Of a stretch of DNA of 64,000 bases, positions 37,501 to 48,035 are shown piece by piece (positions within the stretch are counted from its first letter, which is position 1; every line of letters begins with the position of its first letter). A program made the position numbers and the translations under genes. Below the pieces are notes generated by a model. The model was not told where the DNA came from. It did no database searches and worked only from the letters and a program-made list of their open reading frames with translations. The stretch is from assembly GCF_040436345.1 (NCBI RefSeq), contig NC_133230.1, forward strand, positions 15,572,197 through 15,636,196. The letters run 5' to 3'. This DNA comes from Pagrus major. Its lineage: Eukaryota; Chordata; Actinopteri; Spariformes; Sparidae.

Positions 37501-40500
37501 ACCTTCGCCATTTTAGCGCACGTCAACTCCGACACGGTAAGTCTTCTGTCTCCTCACAATGTGTCCTCATGTTTGTATTTTTTGTATAGTCATGCATTCA
37601 TTTTTTGGTGCGGTCTGTGCGTGAAGTGAATGCGGTGCAGTGTGAACGGATGATACTTGTTGTTTTCGAGCGGTTTTCTTTGCAGTAGCGCTGCCCACCA
37701 GCAGCTCTTTGTCTCCGTGCAGGTGATCGGACGATTACGGCTTAGATTTTTTTTTTCTTCTTAATTGAGGAGGAAATAAGCGAGCAACGTGTTGATGTGC
37801 AGGAATTACATCGAGGTTTTTAGAGTGAAAACATTATCGATGCGTATTGGCGCGTCGAGCTTGTCAACGCGCAACCAGCTGCATAATTGACTGAATAAAT
37901 ATTATGGCAGTGAATGGGAAATCGCTTATGCAATTAAAAGACATTGATCCCGCGTTATATATATTATAATACATCACTCTGAATGACTTTTTTTTTTTTT
38001 AATGATTGTGTAACCTGGCTTTGCGTTTTAATTTTCCTATCACGCACGATTTTGGTAAAGTAAACGGACTTGGGTGCGTTGCTTATCCAAATGTGTCATT
38101 GTGCATCGCTGTATTTTAATGCGCAAAGACAATGTGTAATTTCCCCTCTGTGGACCGTATTGCCTCTATAGCTGTTCGCCCTCCAGTTGCCGTGGCAACG
38201 GCTTCTGCAGCGCAAACTCGGCCTGTGTGATTTTTGATAACTGAGATGCTAAAGAGAAAAAACACACACAGCACAGCAGCCCCCCCTCCTCTTCCTCCTC
38301 CTCCTCCTCTTCCTCCTCTCTCCTGTGAAGAGCCCCCCCCCCCAGGACAGAGGAAATGGCCTGTCCATCTCTGCTGCTGCTGCTGCTGCACACAAAGAAC
38401 AATCAACAGATGTCTGCTCTGAGTGTGTTTTAAAGGTGCATTTGTTGATTTTCCTAGTTCATTTAGTTTCAGAGCAGCTTATGAAACTGGACTGCAGTGT
38501 TTTTCCTGCTTATTTCACCCTTAACCTGTTGTTTACATCCTAGATTTGATTTGTCTGAGCAGCAGCGCCTCCCATATTTGTTATAGCCCGCACATACCCC
38601 CTCCGACAGTAAAAAAAAAAAAGAAAAAAAAAGGTAGCTGCGGCAGTCATTCCGTCTGCCAATATCTCTGAATTCTCGATTACATCCACCCTCATCCTCC
38701 ACCTCCTCCTCCTCCTTTTTTCCTCTTCGGCCACAGCAGCGAGAGTCTGTAAATGCCAGAGAGGCAGACCAATGAGAGACAGACGTCTGGTCATGCATTG
38801 ATGGTTCCTCCTCTCCCCCCACCCCCCCACCCTCGCTTCTCCATCTCCATCCATCCTTTGATGTGTGCCGTGGACATTTTCAATAACGTCTTCCTGCGAG
38901 AGCCGTGTGAGGAACACCAGCGAGAGGCAGAGAGAGAGAGAGAGGAGAGAGGAGATGTGAAAAACAGCCAGATGCTGCAGTGTGTTAGCTCTCATTCGAT
39001 GTGGTCTGATTTCAGGGGGCCTGCAGCATCATGTGTGTTGGAGGCATGATGGTCCAGTGGGAGCAGAGCACATAGTCAGGACAGCAGATGCCCTTGACCA
39101 CTGGGGAAATTAATTCAACGAGAAAACAGCAGAAAAACTGTTTTAGTTAACGTTTTTTCCTGCACATTCACCTTTCAAAGTAAGAACATGCATTCGGTCA
39201 AGGACAGGCAGAAGACGTGCCTCGTATTTAGGTCAAACTGGCTGTCTGGATTTCACTCAGAGGCCCATGGTGCAAGCATCAACCCAGATATAGAGATTGG
39301 GAAGAGAGGGAGCAGAACACACTGTATCGCCCTTGTTATTTTCTCTTTCCCCAGACTCGGTAAAGACTGAAGCAAAAAGACAGCTCACCGCTCTGCTATC
39401 TGCCATCTGTTTTGGGGCACTTCAGATGTAGCTGGATAGATTTTGAAACAAATTTGCCACACTAAATTAGTCTTTGGCTGCCGTAAGCCGGACTTCAACA
39501 GCTGTGCTTTGATATCATAAAAAAAAATAAACCTATGTGTAGCACATTTTGAGAAGGAGAGGAACAATCCCTCAAGGCTTCAGGATTGTACTTTAAATTC
39601 AGAGGCACTATCAACAATGGTATTAGAAGCTTCACATACGCTTGCGATGTAAGAATTTATGGCCATCGTAAATCAAATGAAGGCCAAAGTGGTGTCCATT
39701 CCTTTCTCCTCTGTCTGAGCTAATTTGATACCTGCAGATTTATTATATTTCAGGACGTTTTCTCACTCACCTTTGGGAGCCACTTAGCCCTTTTTCGCCT
39801 TTTTTCTCCTTCAACACATTATCAAAAATATAATCACACCATTTGTCAATGAGAGCTCCTTCATCCTCTCCGGCTCACATGCTTTGTGGCGATGACAACC
39901 TGATCAAAGGTGTTAGATTAACTCGAAACCTCAGAGTAGGTGTGAGACAGACAGATTACAGACGGTGTGTTAGCCAGCCGGCGGGGGCTCTGTGAAGCCT
40001 CAAGGAGCAGAGATTTGTGTGTGCAGCAGTGACCCGTCGGCACTCCGGGTGAACGAGCAGCGGGGAAGACGATCCTTCGTCTGTTCCCTCCACCAGAGGT
40101 TCGGTGCCAGGGCTGTTTGAAACATGGGACGGTCACCGCCGCCGGCAGCGGCAGGCGCTAAGCTGCTGTCAGAGATCAGAAGGGCAGGTGGTGGCAGATT
40201 AATGCACAGGTGATAATGGTCCACCTGTTCGCTCCTGCGGGGACGGGTGAGGAGCTGCTGGTTGGCACAAAAACAGCGAGAAAATGCTAAAACACAGAGA
40301 AGGAGAGGGTGTCTGTTAGTGATTAGAAGGTTGCTGTAGCAGCTCAAACCCCCCTGAACTGCCCCTGGGAATTGAACAACCCCCCCACCCCTCCTCCTCG
40401 CTTAGTTGAGAGAGATATATGTGCAGTATCCTCCTCGCCTCATTTGCTGACTCCGAAGCTCAATGGAGAAACGCAGTGACCCTGACCATTTGTTTAGTTT

Positions 40501-43500
40501 GCCGCTCCATCTTTCTGACATGTTCACCTTGGGGTCACCTTGCCTCAGCCGTGGCCTGATTGTGCCATTCAACTGTTCGCCTACAGGGAGCCGTCTGCTA
40601 TTCCAGATAGCGCACACCCAGCGGCTTCGCTAGTGCGTGCATATGTGTGTTTGTGCTGGTTTCCCCTCTGAATCAATGTGTATGTGTGTATGTGTTTGTA
40701 ATCAGGCATGTTTGGTCTTGTCTCCCCTCTGCAGGACATGGACAAGACACTGCTCCCGTCCGTGACTCTCATCGTTGGCTGTGGGGTCTCCTCGCTCACC
40801 CTGCTGCTCCTCATCATCATCTACGTCTCCGTGTGGAAGTGAGTAACCCTACCAGCAACATTATACGCTCTGGTTTCTCTCTCCTCTTCCTACTCATCCC
40901 TTTAACTCAATCGTTTCTCCTCTCAAAACTCCAGGTACATCCGCTCCGAGCGCTCCGTTATCCTCATCAACTTCTGCCTCTCCATCATATGCTCCAATGC
41001 CCTCATTCTGGTCGGACAAACTCAGGCTCGCAACAAGGTAAAGCACTCCCCCAGCCAATCCCGACCTCTCTCTCAAACCTCTCTGAAACTCACTGCTTTG
41101 GGGATTTTGGAAGCAGCAGTGCCACTGACACAGATTTCTCATCTTTCTCCTTCCTTCTGGGCTCCCACAGGTGGTATGCACTCTCGTAGCTGCTCTCCTG
41201 CACTTCTTCTTCCTCTCCTCTTTCTGCTGGGTGCTGACAGAAGCTTGGCAGTCCTACATGGCTGTCACTGGTCGTCTGCGCAACCGCATCATCCGCAAGC
41301 GCTTCTTATGCCTGGGCTGGGGTAAGAGCAACTGTCTTTATGCTCACCTCTCCTTTTTTTCACCTCTGTTGGGTCACTTTTCTCCAAAGCTTTTTCTTTC
41401 CAAACTCTAACTTTTGCATGTTTCCTATCTTTCAGGCCTTCCTGCACTGGTTGTGGCTGTGGCTGTGGGTTTCACAAAAGCTAAAGGATATGGCACTGTC
41501 ACCTAGTAAGTTTAGTCACAGGCCTAACCCTTTTCTTTTCTATGCTTTTACTCTGGAAAAGCTCTTCATTTTAGCTCAAACATTAATATTCTTCCTCCTT
41601 CTCTTTTCTAGCTGCTGGCTGTCTCTTGAGGGCGGACTCCTCTACTCCTTTGTTGGCCCTGCTGCAGCTGTTGTTTTGGTACGTATTCTGACTTTGACGT
41701 CCCAATCCATCTCAATACGTAGTCTGTTTGTAAAGGAATTAACCACTTTTTTTTTCTTTTCAAACAGGTGAATATGGTCATTGGTATTCTGGTCTTCAAC
41801 AAGCTGGTATCCAAGGACGGCATCACCGATGTGAAGCTGAAGGAGAGAGCCGGGTAGGTCTTATTGATCTTCTCCCTACACCAGAGTATTGCGCTTATCA
41901 CCCTCATCAGTGCCGTTACAGGTATATTGATGATGTGCTTTGATATCAAGCCACACAATCAAACAACAGGAGTAGAGAAACAGACTTCCAACTGCAGCCT
42001 GCTCGAGCATGTTTAGTCTAATCTTTGTTTTTTGTCCCCCTGCAGGGCATCGCTGTGGAGCTCTTGCGTGGTTCTGCCCCTCCTGGCCCTCACCTGGATG
42101 TCCGCTGTCCTTGCCATTACCGACCGCCGCTCAGCCCTCTTCCAGATCCTCTTCGCCGTCTTCGACTCTCTGGAGGGTTTCATCATTGTTATGGTGCACT
42201 GCATCCTGCGTAGAGAGGTAAGGCAAAGAAATTTAGGTGAAAAGGGAAATGTGAGGCAACTAGTTTTTTTAATTTTTACATGTTACATCAGCGGTGGTTT
42301 AAATACAATTTCCTAAATATTTTCCCCTTGACCAATTAGGTTCAGGAAGCTGTAAAGTGCAGAGTGGTCGACCGCAAGGACGACGGCAACGGAGACTCTG
42401 GCAGTTCCCACCACAATGGCCACTCCCAGCATATGGTAAATTTCTTGGCTTATTGCCTTTTTAATGTCTTGAGTGCCTCTTGCATTTTAGCCCAAAACGA
42501 ATATGTGCATATATTAAGCACTGATAGAACGTTTCTTATTCTTTTATCAGCAGTCTGATAATGAAAAGGATGGAGAGTCAGGCAGACAAGGTGAGCCCCT
42601 TTCACATCAACTTTTTTCTCCTTTTCTTAACCAGTTTTCCATTTGCATTTCAATTTCCACGAGCCTCGCACTTAAAACATCCAACCATGCATAAAAAGAT
42701 ATTCATTGAACCAAATTCTCAGATGTGGCCTGGTTCTGTATTGTTTTTTTAACCCTCTCCTGCCATTTTTCTTTAAAGGAATGAAGAGCTCATCCGAAGA
42801 GAAGATGCCTCCTCCTCAGCTTCCTCTTCCCATGGGCTCCAACTTCCACACCCTGCCATCCAACCCCAGCAAGAGCCACATGCAGGCAGTTCCCGAGTAC
42901 TCCAGCCACACCCTCACCCTGAAGAGAGAGAAGAGCCGCCTGGCCGGAGGAGTCGACCCATCCTGCGGGAAACCCGTGTACGTCTGCGAAGGGGAGCTCT
43001 TCCAGCAGCTAGATGCCGATCTCGCCCGTGCTCACGCCGAGGGAAGCATGTCCGACGGCAGTGGTTACGTCCTCATGCCCAACACCACCTCCACCCTGAG
43101 GACCAAACCCAAAGATGACCTGACGAAATACAACATCAGCGTGGAGCAGCTCCCCCAGGCCAGGCTGATGCACCTGAGCGGGCCCTTCGCCGAGCCCCAG
43201 GCTGCCTTTGGAATGAAGTCGCTCCCCCCTGACCAGGTCAGCGTGTCATATTCGGAGAGAGATTCGCCCATCCAGAACATCCACAACATGTCGAGTGAGT
43301 CTCACATCACCCACAGCAGCCTGGAGAACACCTTCGAATCCATGAACTCCATGATGTCCAAGAGTGAGACCATCTCTACGCTGTCTATGAGCTCCTTGGA
43401 GGTAAGCGAAGAAGTAGAAGTAGTGTGGCCCCTTGCAGAATAGTTGTGCATTCTTGTGCAAATTAATACATATCTGAAACTAAACCTTAGTCTATCTTTT

Positions 43501-44473
43501 TCTTTGCAGAGACAGAAATCCCGCTATGCTGAGTTGGACTTTGAGGTGAATATTGTTCGGATGCCTCCTTCTGAAAACAATGTAAATGAAATGCAGTGGA
43601 TATTAAATGTATCATTGTAAGCATAAGTTTTGAAAGAAAATATTGTTTTCTTCTCTAGAAAATCATGCACACAAAGAAACGCCACCAGAACATGTTCCAG
43701 GACCTCAACAGGAAGCTCCATCACGCTGAGAAAGACAGAGAGTCGCCTGCCTCCGACAGCAAGGTAACACATAATGATATTATGCTCATCATCCATTTCC
43801 ATAGACATTAATGTTCAGGAAATGCAGAACAAAACAGATAAAGGGTAAAACTGGAAGCAGACCAGAGGCGGTTCTGATGTTAACAGATGTCAATATGACC
43901 CTTTAAAACAACCAGTGATTGTGTATTGAACTATGGTTGAGGTCATTTGAATAAGGATGTATTCTCTTCCTTCCCTCTTACAGTCTGTGAGATGGAGTGT
44001 GTCTTCAGGAGGAAGTGACAAAACGAACCACAGTGTGAGTGTTTATATACAACCTCACAGTCTCAAATTTTACTGCCTATAGATGAGACACACCATCAGA
44101 TTGTACACTTCACGCCTCACGGAGGAATAATGTCCCCAAATGACAATATGACTTTCATTATTAGAAAATCACCTCTGATGTAATGAAACCCATTTCATTT
44201 TGATTAAATCAGGAATTGCTCAGGGCTGATGATTGACACCAGTTCTAAAGTGGCTCCTCTTTGTAACCTCAACAGGACAAACAGCAGGGTACCATGGAGA
44301 GGCCATGGGAGGGAGTCCGGGGGATCCCACAGTCACCCCCCGCATGGGTCCGTAAAGACCTGGAGCCCCTAGCTGCCTCACCTCTGGAGCTGCACTCTGT
44401 TGAGTGGGAGAAGACCGGCACCACCATTCCTCTGGTGGGACAGGACATCATCGACCTGCAGACAGAGGTCTGA
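27854..44473 (+). CDS. adgrb1: Adhesion G-protein-coupled receptor B1 (BAI1), 31 coding exons
   Basis: This surface receptor is known in mammals to bind phosphatidylserine on apoptotic cells through its TSRs, to signal through ELMO/DOCK180 and RhoA, and to act at synapses. The coding exons are 27854-28553, 29418-29567, 29666-29764, 29886-30050, 30431-30595, 31658-31822, 31914-32078, 32170-32271, 32358-32464, 32590-32787, 32899-32967, 34014-34122, 34537-34680, 34768-34837, 34984-35086, 35476-35519, 37410-37536, 40735-40838, 40935-41037, 41171-41321, 41436-41505, 41612-41678, 41768-41853, 42046-42217, 42340-42435, 42551-42590, 42779-43401, 43510-43545, 43659-43763, 43984-44034 and 44276-44473. 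All have GT-AG borders and compatible phases, and together give about 1527 residues (human about 1584). Five TSRs and the tail text [14 protein letters not shown] favour paralogue B1 over B2 or B3. Teleosts have duplicate copies, and which one this is cannot be told here. Confidence 0.95.
29418..29567 (+). CDS. adgrb1: adgrb1 exon: thrombospondin type-1 repeat 1
   Basis: It encodes [18 protein letters not shown], the WxxW C-mannosylation pattern plus the CSxxCG core, and ends [17 protein letters not shown]. Presence of this first TSR is what distinguishes ADGRB1 (five TSRs) from the four-TSR paralogues. The exon is phase 1 on both sides. Confidence 0.9.
29666..29764 (+). CDS. adgrb1: adgrb1 linker exon between TSR1 and TSR2
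   Basis: A 33-codon, phase 1-1 exon encodes a polar linker starting [16 protein letters not shown]. It corresponds in position to the TSR1-TSR2 linker of mammalian ADGRB1 and keeps the RSQ/LR pattern. No domain is expected. Confidence 0.8.
29886..30050 (+). CDS. adgrb1: adgrb1 exon: thrombospondin type-1 repeat 2
   Basis: A 165-nt phase 1-1 exon encodes [20 protein letters not shown] and ends CNNTVVCP. The WSSWSSC and CSVTCG cores are intact. Confidence 0.93.
30431..30595 (+). CDS. adgrb1: adgrb1 exon: thrombospondin type-1 repeat 3
   Basis: A 165-nt phase 1-1 exon encodes [20 protein letters not shown] and ends CNIAVCP. It is nearly identical to the mammalian B1 repeat in its core. Confidence 0.94.
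31658..31822 (+). CDS. adgrb1: adgrb1 exon: thrombospondin type-1 repeat 4
   Basis: A 165-nt phase 1-1 exon encodes [20 protein letters not shown] and [12 protein letters not shown], ending CFLKDCP. The second half of the usual CSxTCG motif reads CSASCS, as in mammalian B1, so this repeat is naturally divergent. Confidence 0.93.
31914..32078 (+). CDS. adgrb1: adgrb1 exon: thrombospondin type-1 repeat 5
   Basis: A 165-nt phase 1-1 exon encodes [20 protein letters not shown] and ends CNEKRCP. Repeats 2 to 5 therefore occupy four exons of exactly the same length and phase. Confidence 0.93.
32170..32464 (+). CDS. adgrb1: adgrb1 hormone-receptor (HormR) domain, two exons
   Basis: Exons 32170-32271 and 32358-32464 encode [20 protein letters not shown], then [20 protein letters not shown] and [13 protein letters not shown]. 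The four cysteines and the WKKTPAG and LILRRC blocks are those of the ADGRB HormR domain. Confidence 0.92.
32590..35519 (+). CDS. adgrb1: adgrb1 GAIN domain exons
   Basis: Seven exons (32590-32787, 32899-32967, 34014-34122, 34537-34680, 34768-34837, 34984-35086, 35476-35519) encode the autoproteolysis-inducing domain. Recognisable blocks are [84 protein letters not shown] and the start of the [16 protein letters not shown] 1046-bp intron (32968-34013) holds no recognised repeat or exon. Confidence 0.92.
35520..37409 (+). other. adgrb1: adgrb1 intron within the GPS motif
   Basis: This 1.9-kb intron splits the GPS after WDESE/T. I see no exon-like sequence or recognisable repeat. Chance ORFs such as 36338-36769 have no domain. 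Confidence 0.6.
37410..37536 (+). CDS. adgrb1: adgrb1 exon: GPS cleavage motif
   Basis: The exon encodes residues 853-894, including [10 protein letters not shown] and [15 protein letters not shown]. The GPS cysteines and tryptophans are present. The residue before the Leu|Ser scissile bond is Ser880 (AGC at 37492-37494), where ADGRB proteins usually have Arg (CLCDRLST) and most adhesion GPCRs His. The nucleophile Ser882 is kept. Self-cleavage may therefore be weak. Confidence 0.92.
37537..40734 (+). other. adgrb1: 3.2-kb adgrb1 intron between GPS and TM1, with CpG-rich start
   Basis: The first 700 bases (about 37600-38250) are richer in CpG than the rest of the gene, with clusters such as GCGTATTGGCGCGTCGAGC and CAACGCGCAACC. 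An RFX-type palindrome is at 38186-38199. A (CCT)n/(CTC)n tract lies at 38282-38325, a (CTG)n run at about 38371-38391, and A-rich runs near 38610. The remainder is ordinary intron. Confidence 0.6.
38186..38199. promoter_or_regulatory. RFX-type X-box palindrome
   Basis: GTTGCCGTGGCAAC has perfect GTTGCC/GGCAAC arms with a 2-bp centre, the consensus for RFX transcription factors. It lies in the CpG-rich start of the intron after the GPS exon, about 2.5 kb ahead of TM1. Known RFX biology concerns ciliary and neuronal promoters. Its use here is an inference. Confidence 0.45.
40735..42217 (+). CDS. adgrb1: adgrb1 seven-transmembrane core exons
   Basis: Seven exons (40735-40838, 40935-41037, 41171-41321, 41436-41505, 41612-41678, 41768-41853, 42046-42217) encode the 7TM bundle. 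TM1 is [22 protein letters not shown]2 [21 protein letters not shown]3 [20 protein letters not shown] with the following SYMAVTG, TM4 [22 protein letters not shown]5 [22 protein letters not shown]6 [19 protein letters not shown] and TM7 [20 protein letters not shown]. This is the most conserved part of the protein. Exon order and phases match the family. The 40935 exon shows Cys in SIICSN where the mammalian sequence as I recall it has Ser. Confidence 0.95.
42340..44473 (+). CDS. adgrb1: adgrb1 cytoplasmic tail exons ending in the QTEV PDZ ligand
   Basis: Seven exons (42340-42435, 42551-42590, 42779-43401, 43510-43545, 43659-43763, 43984-44034, 44276-44473) follow helix 8. Known tail features are [20 protein letters not shown], where the ELMO-binding RKR of mammals reads KKR (residues 1416-1418), [10 protein letters not shown] and the C-terminus [12 protein letters not shown], a class I PDZ ligand for MAGI-type scaffolds. 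The segment that in mammals carries FEKDVDLACRS and the long polyproline run is missing or shortened. Only PPPQLPLP remains as an SH3-like stretch. Confidence 0.93.
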
Positions 44474-46430
44474 GGGGGAGGAGGGGGGCTCGCGAAGCCA
44501 CCTGATTTCACCTTGTTCGCCTTTTTTGGTTTGGGAATGGTATCCTGTATGGATAGAGTAGAGGAAACCAAGAAAGTAAGAAAGTTGGTCCCAGAATCGA
44601 TGTCTTCAAACCCTCAGCCAGAGCAAGAAGGAAGTGGGAGAGAAGGAGATGTAGAGGTGGTGGTGATGGGATGTTTTAATGTAGCTTCTCTGTGTGGACT
44701 TTAAAAGCATCTCGTGTCAGAGTGCTCTGAAGGTCAAGGGGTTAGTGCAGCGAGCGGTGGTTTCCATGGACCAGGACTGGCTGTGGTTCCATTAATGCTT
44801 CATTGGGAGTTTCTTGAACCCTTCAAGCCTGGGTTCAGAAGATGTGGTCAACATGTCTGTGCTTCTTTTTTTCCTTCACTTAACTTTGGAGAAAAATAAA
44901 ATGATATAAAGGCGGTGCGTCCTCCCTGCTTCTTGGGAGGAACAACCGGAACTCTTGGCTGCTCCTCTTCCAGCCAAAGTTACCTTCCAAACTAGGACAA
45001 GGCGAGAGAGCAGAAGGGACCAGTTTCATGCTTGGAGTCCAACACTTTGACAGATGGGCGCACACAATTTGTTTTTGTGCCGTGGGTTATTTTATTTTTT
45101 TCTGTATTTGTTTGCGCTGCTTCTCACTTGGAACTGCTTCAAAAAGCCTAAAATGAGACTCTGTGCTGAGAACTTAGGCTTAATCATGCTGACAGTGCTT
45201 CTTACTCTTATTATCGCCATGGTTATTATTATGATTATTATTATTACAATGATTATTGTCAGTGTTATCGTCATTATTGAGTTAATAGCCGATATTTTAA
45301 TTTTCCGTCCCTCTAATAAGTGTCAGGCACAAGTTTTATTGCTTTATAACTGTGAACTAGAACAATAGGCTCCAGAAAATGATTCAATGCATCAGTAATG
45401 TGTTGTGGGCCCATACGGACTGCATCGGGACAAACACACTGAGTGGTGATGGAGGTGCAGGTTAGCCACATTGTTTCCTGGTTTCTCCAGCATTCTGCTT
45501 CGATACCAAAACACCAGCACCAGGATGAACACAGACTCTCACACAGGAAGAGCAGTGCATTCTGGGAAAACGTTGGATGGTTAGTGAGGAGGTGGAGGAA
45601 TTTTTCTTTTTTCCACCCCCCTCTCTCTCAGCTGGCACAAGATGCAGGCTCTTCCATGTCGTACATGTGGATCCGAGGGGTCAGAGAGACCTTTCATCAT
45701 CGCCCTTTTGTTTCTCAGCCTTGCAGGACTCTTGGAGCGAGCAGAGGCTCCTGGCGGCTTCCAGTTCAGCGCCAGGTCCTCGAGACTTCAACACATTTGT
45801 GTTTTCAGCCATCAGTGTGAAATAGTGCAATATGATGGGTGCTTGATGCTCAAGCAAGACTGATAATATGATTTAGGCAGAATTTTTTCTTACCAATGTT
45901 TCAAAACTTTTGTACCATCTTCCTCATATAGATGCTTTATGAGAATATTGTATGACAAATCTGTATTAGTAATTCAAGGAATTTATTCACTAGAGATCTG
46001 TTAGCACATGACTCCATATTTGGAGCTCTCTGTGACAGGTAGATAATTGTACTTCTATAAAGCAAACATTATATAGAATGAATGATAGCCTATGAATATC
46101 TAAAACTGTGCTTCAGGATATTTGTTTTTACTCTCCGCTGTATAGCGGTGGGTAAATGAACCTCATGTCTTCTGTAACGGTGTGTTTTTGATAACCTTGT
46201 CAGTAACTCAGTAGTATGTACTACCAGCCAATTCCCCTGTCCCTTCCAATTCCTCTGTCCCGCCCTCAGCCCGATTCATACCTCGAGTTACATGTACTGA
46301 ACACCCATTTGTATTTTCTTGTCTCGACTTTGTTTTTTATGTTCTGTTTTACCTCCTGTAAATGTACAGTTTTCACAGCACAAAATGAATGTGACTTATT
46401 TCTAATAAAAACACATCTATATTACATGAA
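44474..46430 (+). other. adgrb1: adgrb1 3' untranslated region
   Basis: After the TGA at 44471-44473 the sequence lacks coding features for about 2 kb. An AATAAA at 44895-44900 could serve as a proximal polyadenylation signal and another at 46404-46409 as a distal one. The distal one is followed by T/G-containing sequence (GAAATGTGTCCTCAGTTT). An ATT-rich stretch at about 45226-45280 lies between them. The end point is inferred. Confidence 0.5.
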
Positions 46431-48030
46431 GAAATGTGTCCTCAGTTTAAATCTCGTGTCCTCTGAAGTCTTGCAATCATCTAATTCAGAATAGCTGAAC
46501 AAGCAAAAATACCCCGCAGAGTCGTACTGGCGTGAAGTCTGACAGCAATTTAAAACAAATCTGCACCTAAAAATAAAAGTTCAGATGTAAAAAAAACACA
46601 GTAGTGAAAATACTGCAATAGAACAAGAGACATGGATTTTTGAACTTGTGCATTAAAGCCTCTGGCACACACTTCGCTCTCTAAATATAGGTGTGATTTG
46701 CAGGTACAAAAACACCTCTTAAGATGATAAAAGCGTAATTCTCCTCTGTTCTATTTTCATGCTTTTCAGGAAGACAAATCACAGAAAAAAAGATCTATGA
46801 AGTTGAGAAATGAGAAAACAAACAAACTTGACAAGGGCCAGAATATGTTTATGACCTCTTTAAAAATAGGACATGTTCTCAACAGTTTAAATTTAGTTTT
46901 TAGCTGCTTTGTCTGCAGTATTTCTCTCCTCTCCAACACAATCAGCTCTTGTTTGTCTTAATTGAGCCGGTGTGCCTAAATCCTGCTGCAATGCATAACC
47001 GAAAGGAGATTTACATCATCCATTTGTTGAGCGCTGCTCATTTTATGGGGTCAGCTGGAGAGCAGACTGGCCTGTCTGCAAATGGTGCTTCACTGTAGGT
47101 GCCGCTTCTCCCTGCATTTCATGTTTGTCACCACGCCACGTGATATGCACCATTTTCTCTGTGCCGTCTGAACAATTCTTCTACTTTGTGGAACATTTTG
47201 TGCTAATTTATTTTCACACAGAGAGTCATCTGTGCAATGTCTGCTCATGAAGAGCTGTAATGTTGGAGATAATTTGGCAACATCTGAAATGCAGCCTCCA
47301 AAAATATACCAAAGGAGCCACAATGACCCACAGTATTGTTTTTTCTTTCATGTCATGACCTGCACATAGTTGCAATCAGTGAGAAAGAGGACAAATTGAC
47401 TTACAATAACAATGTTATCACAATATCTCAAAGTACAATATCTTTAAGTGTAGGGAGGTGGAGAGAGTCTTACTCCTTGATGATTCTTTTAATTTTATGG
47501 CAGCTTTAAGGTGCTAAACCACCACCTACTATGGGTTAGCAAAGCCAGAAACGAAAATGTTTTAAAAAATAATGGATTATTTACACAATATTATCATATA
47601 AGCAGTGGCGGACTAGAGCTGCTCGAGGGGCAAAAGAAATAAAAAGGGCACCAGCTGTTTGTGGTGCTGCACCTGAGAGGGCACCTCACCACGTCTTGTC
47701 CACTGGAAGGGCACCCTAGAGGGCAATTATCATGTTTTATCTACCATAGGGGCATCCAGGAGGGCAGTTTTGAGTCCACCAATGCATATACGTATGATGA
47801 ACACAATACCAGTCTTTCTTTCTTTAGATATCACGATAATTGTCAATACTGGTATATTGCGACATCCTTACTATAATTCATATTCATATTCAAATACAGT
47901 ACAAACAAAGTCGATACAAACTTCTGTCTGCACCTTTTATCATCATTATACACAACTTTACTTAAAGGCAACACACATAAACACATACAGACAGTTTGTT
48001 TGCAGCTATAAAAAAGCCCAGACGATGTAA
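46431..48030. other. Intergenic DNA
   Basis: No gene is recognised. The stretch at about 47604-47790, with GTGGCGGACTAGAGC and repeated GAGGGCA and GGGCACC words, resembles an interspersed fish repeat, but I could not define ends. Confidence 0.35.
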
Positions 48031-48035
48031 TGTTA

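Noticed and set aside
38116-38422. Gly/Glu- and Pro-rich ORFs in the adgrb1 intron
   Set aside because: They translate CCT/CTC and CTG microsatellites.
27854-44473. Assignment of the receptor to ADGRB2 or ADGRB3
   Set aside because: Five TSRs, the TSR1-TSR2 linker exon and the C-terminal tail text fit ADGRB1; B2 and B3 have four TSRs and different tails.
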